Assembly (NCBI GenBank): GCA_054601695.1
Contig: BAAHQB010000036.1
Location: 248,001 to 312,000, forward strand
DNA length: 64,000 nucleotides
Source of the DNA: Amorphochlora amoebiformis
Taxonomy: Eukaryota > Cercozoa > Chlorarachniophyceae
Direction: 5' to 3'
A model generated the notes under the pieces. That model was not told where the DNA came from, ran no database searches, and saw only the letters and a list, made by a program, of their open reading frames with translations. Shown in pieces: positions 58,718 through 64,000 of the stretch (positions are counted from its first letter, which is position 1; every line of letters starts with the position of its first letter). Both the position numbers and the translations under genes were made by a program.

Positions 58718-59311
58718 AGCCAAAGGTTTGACCGCCGTCAACCGACAGACGTAAGCCGAATGACGGATACTGACAGATACTGATGGGTATTGACGGTTGT
58801 CCACATATTAATATGATATCATTGATTTTTGGATATATCTCATTATTTGATATATTACGTATATTATCTTTGATAGTGGTTTACAAGATATAATATATCA
58901 GAGATAGTTATCTGATATTATCTCTATATCTAATTTATTGTAGCGATAAGATAAGACATTCTTTCTATTTATCGGGTTGCTGCGGACACTCGTCGGACAG
59001 TGGTCCTAGCATTTTCTCTCCCCCCCCCCTTTCCTTTTCACCCGAACAGACGATAAGTTATCTTAAGGAACATAACCTATAATCCCCTCGAAGAAGAGCG
59101 AGAATTTAATCAGAGTTTAAGAAAATTTTGTCAAACTTCCGTGTGTGCCATCCTTTCCTTCCCTCTGTCCCCGACAAATACGCACCCCTACACAACATTC
59201 ATGATATTCGACACGTGTCAATCCCGCCGAAAACCCGGGGAGAAAAACGGTTTGATGAGAAATTAATACAAAATCCCAATTGGCCCCAAGTAGGCGTGTG
59301 TGTGTGAAAAT
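58718..59311. promoter_or_regulatory. Head-to-head spacer with a GATA/TATC cluster, NYN / CIAO1 pair
   Basis: This is about 590 bp between two divergent starts. From 58812 to 58972 about seventeen GATA or TATC tetranucleotides occur (for example GATATC, AGTTATCTGATATTATC, GCGATAAGATAAG). A pyrimidine stretch and unique sequence follow toward the plus-strand start. Regulatory function is inferred only. Confidence 0.4.

Positions 59312-64000
<4,689 letters not shown>

Overview
The window is nuclear DNA from an intron-rich eukaryote, most likely an alga or other protist with a plastid. Four things point there. GT-AG introns split every protein gene into very short exons. There are TTAGGG/CCCTAA (telomere-type) blocks. 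A nuclear-type tRNA-Lys(UUU) is present. Two nuclear genes for bacterial-type RNA-processing proteins that are usually organellar (YqgF/RuvX and a YacP-like NYN nuclease) carry N-terminal extensions. I cannot name the lineage. Most of the 64 kb is (TA)n and related simple repeat. Nearly all long ORFs in it are repeat translations ([24 protein letters not shown]) and are not genes.

I rebuilt genes by hand: splice sites were chosen so that reading phases match across every junction and the joined peptide resembles a known family. In order: a RING-PHD-RanBP2 zinc-finger protein (minus, 399-3767); a small putative zinc-finger gene (plus, about 4537-6340); YqgF/RuvX (minus, 7244-10394); a nocturnin-like EEP nuclease (plus, 10649-25339); a DOT1-like methyltransferase with an N-terminal membrane helix (minus, 26462-32153); tRNA-Lys(UUU) (plus, 32214-32286); a calcineurin-like phosphoesterase (plus, 32422-50917); a YacP-like NYN protein (minus, 54322-58717); and a CIAO1-like WD40 protein (plus, from 59312, running off the right edge). 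The protein genes alternate strictly in strand, giving four head-to-head pairs with short shared promoters and longer repeat-rich spacers between the 3' ends.

Coding exons are 15-485 nt. Introns hold (TA)n, telomere-type blocks, (GA)n/(CT)n blocks, and a striking extra layer: short copies ('echoes') of exon edges, carrying the splice site and separated by (TA)n. These echoes stand beside many exons of the plus-strand genes, up to about ten times in a row. They are the most interesting thing here, together with introns that are self-complementary TA tracts almost from splice site to splice site.

Functionally the genes look like ordinary housekeeping: Fe-S protein assembly (CIAO1), RNA processing (YqgF, YacP-like), dinucleotide or mRNA metabolism (nocturnin-like), protein methylation, phosphoesterase chemistry and ubiquitin signalling. 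I see no operon-like functional link between them.
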